Under the pieces are notes generated by a model. It did not search any database, had not been told where the DNA came from, and was given only the letters and a program-made list of their open reading frames with translations. A stretch of DNA of 64,000 nt from Chaetorhynchus papuensis (Eukaryota > Chordata > Aves > Passeriformes > Rhipiduridae): NCBI GenBank assembly GCA_013396525.1, contig VWYX01000215.1:967512-1031511 (forward strand), written 5' to 3'. Positions 63,126 through 64,000 of the stretch are shown one piece after another. The position numbers were made by a program, and so were the translations under genes. How positions within the stretch are numbered: position 1 is the stretch's first letter; the number at the start of each line of letters is the position of its first letter.

Positions 63126-63563
63126 TTACCTACTAACAGACCTTGCTTTGTTCTCCTCCTTGTGCTCGACCAAAGTTGCCACATGCCTGCCCCTGTAAGC
63201 TTGAAGACAGTCAGCAAAGTGTCTGATGAGGGCTGCTGTGGTTGAGGGTGCTCGAGAGGAGTCTGCAGCACAGGTCTCATTCAGGTGTTTATTGAATTCC
63301 TCTTTTAGCACAGAAGATCTCCTTCATTCAATGTCATCATAAAAGGGCAGCTGAAGCACACCGGAGCAACGGGAAAGCAACTCCTTCAATGTGTACCTTT
63401 CCTCATGCTGTCCTGCTTTGCCTGAAAGTCTTGAACAGGCTTTGACACAAGGACTGAAGTCAGCATTTCTCCTTGCATGGAAAGCCCAGAACATGAGATG
63501 AACTGCAAGGCTATAATTTATCTTTGCTATGGTCTTGCCAGCATATAGCTGAAGACCAGTCAT
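63126..63563 (-). pseudogene. Unrecognised protein-like frame with one in-frame stop
   Basis: One minus-strand frame is open from the ATG at 63563 to a TGA near 63324. It then continues in the same frame for another 60-odd codons to 63126. It contains VHLMFWAFHARRNADFSPC and VLQLPFYDDIE before the stop, and KEEFNKHLNETCAADSS and ALIRHFADCLQAYRGRHVAT after it. The residue composition is coding-like, but I recognise no family. It may be a decayed gene or retroelement fragment, or chance. Confidence is low. Confidence 0.22.
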
Positions 63564-64000
63564 TTCTATTTAAGTAATCTGACTGGTAATTTTACCAATA
63601 TTTTTGCCATCAGTGAACTGTCTCCAGCTATCCCTCTCCCTCCACAGGAAAAGATACTTCTTGAAGAAAGAAGGAAAATTATTTCAGTGCATTAAGTGTA
63701 TCCCCACAGGCTGACTTCAGTGTGCACATAATATTGTATTATTGTCACAAAAAACTAGTTCCCTCTTACATGCAGCAGCTAATGGGGTAACAGAAACACA
63801 TCATGGTTTGATTCCCCTGCTTTAGTTCTCTCAGTGGTACTCTTGTGACAGCTTGTAGAAAGTCCCAGATGAAGTAAGATGGTTTTGTTGCAGAAATTCT
63901 TCATTCTTTTTTGATTCTTCCCTTTGGTCAAGCAGTACTTCCCTGATTATAGAATTTCAATGGATTAGCACGGTGAAGTTCATGTACTCTTTTCTTTCTG

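Overview
The window looks like a bird nuclear genome segment. It holds several degenerate CR1 LINE copies, including 3' ends with the avian-type octamer tails. It has one large CpG island, little other dispersed repeat, and protein-coding exons orthologous to the vertebrate FYCO1 - XCR1 - CC-chemokine-receptor block (human 3p21.31 synteny). I cannot name the species from sequence alone.

Left part (1-14.4 kb): the 5' end of FYCO1 on the minus strand. Three coding exons are readable with canonical splice sites (4792-4846, 3189-3295, 1932-2057). They encode residues 1-96, the N-terminus and the first part of the RUN domain. The CpG-island promoter and presumed first exon lie at about 13.55-14.45 kb, behind an intron of about 9.4 kb. 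The rest of FYCO1 lies beyond the left edge.

Middle (14.4-22 kb): two CR1 3' ends sit head to head just outside the FYCO1 promoter. An unrecognised, frameshifted protein-like block lies at 19.06-19.75 kb (minus). It is followed by XCR1 (20867-21871, minus), a complete intronless coding exon for the XCL1-type chemokine receptor. Its DRY-position motif is LRY.

Right part (22-64 kb): mostly gene-poor intergenic DNA with CR1 fragments and one isolated CpG-rich patch at about 33.24-33.42 kb. That patch ends in a good splice donor and could be an unannotated first exon. The only other intact gene is a CC chemokine receptor on the plus strand (53156-54211), best matching the CCR8/CCR8-like group, with a clear splice acceptor just before its ATG and a poly(A) signal about 0.85 kb after the stop. 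From 55.1 to 64 kb I find no convincing gene.

Functionally the two receptors belong to the same leukocyte-trafficking gene cluster: XCR1 marks cross-presenting dendritic cells, and CCR8-type receptors mark T-cell and skin/monocyte subsets. FYCO1 is an autophagosome/late-endosome transport adaptor that shares the locus by ancient synteny, not by pathway. I found no prokaryotic-type system, CRISPR array, or intact virus or transposon.
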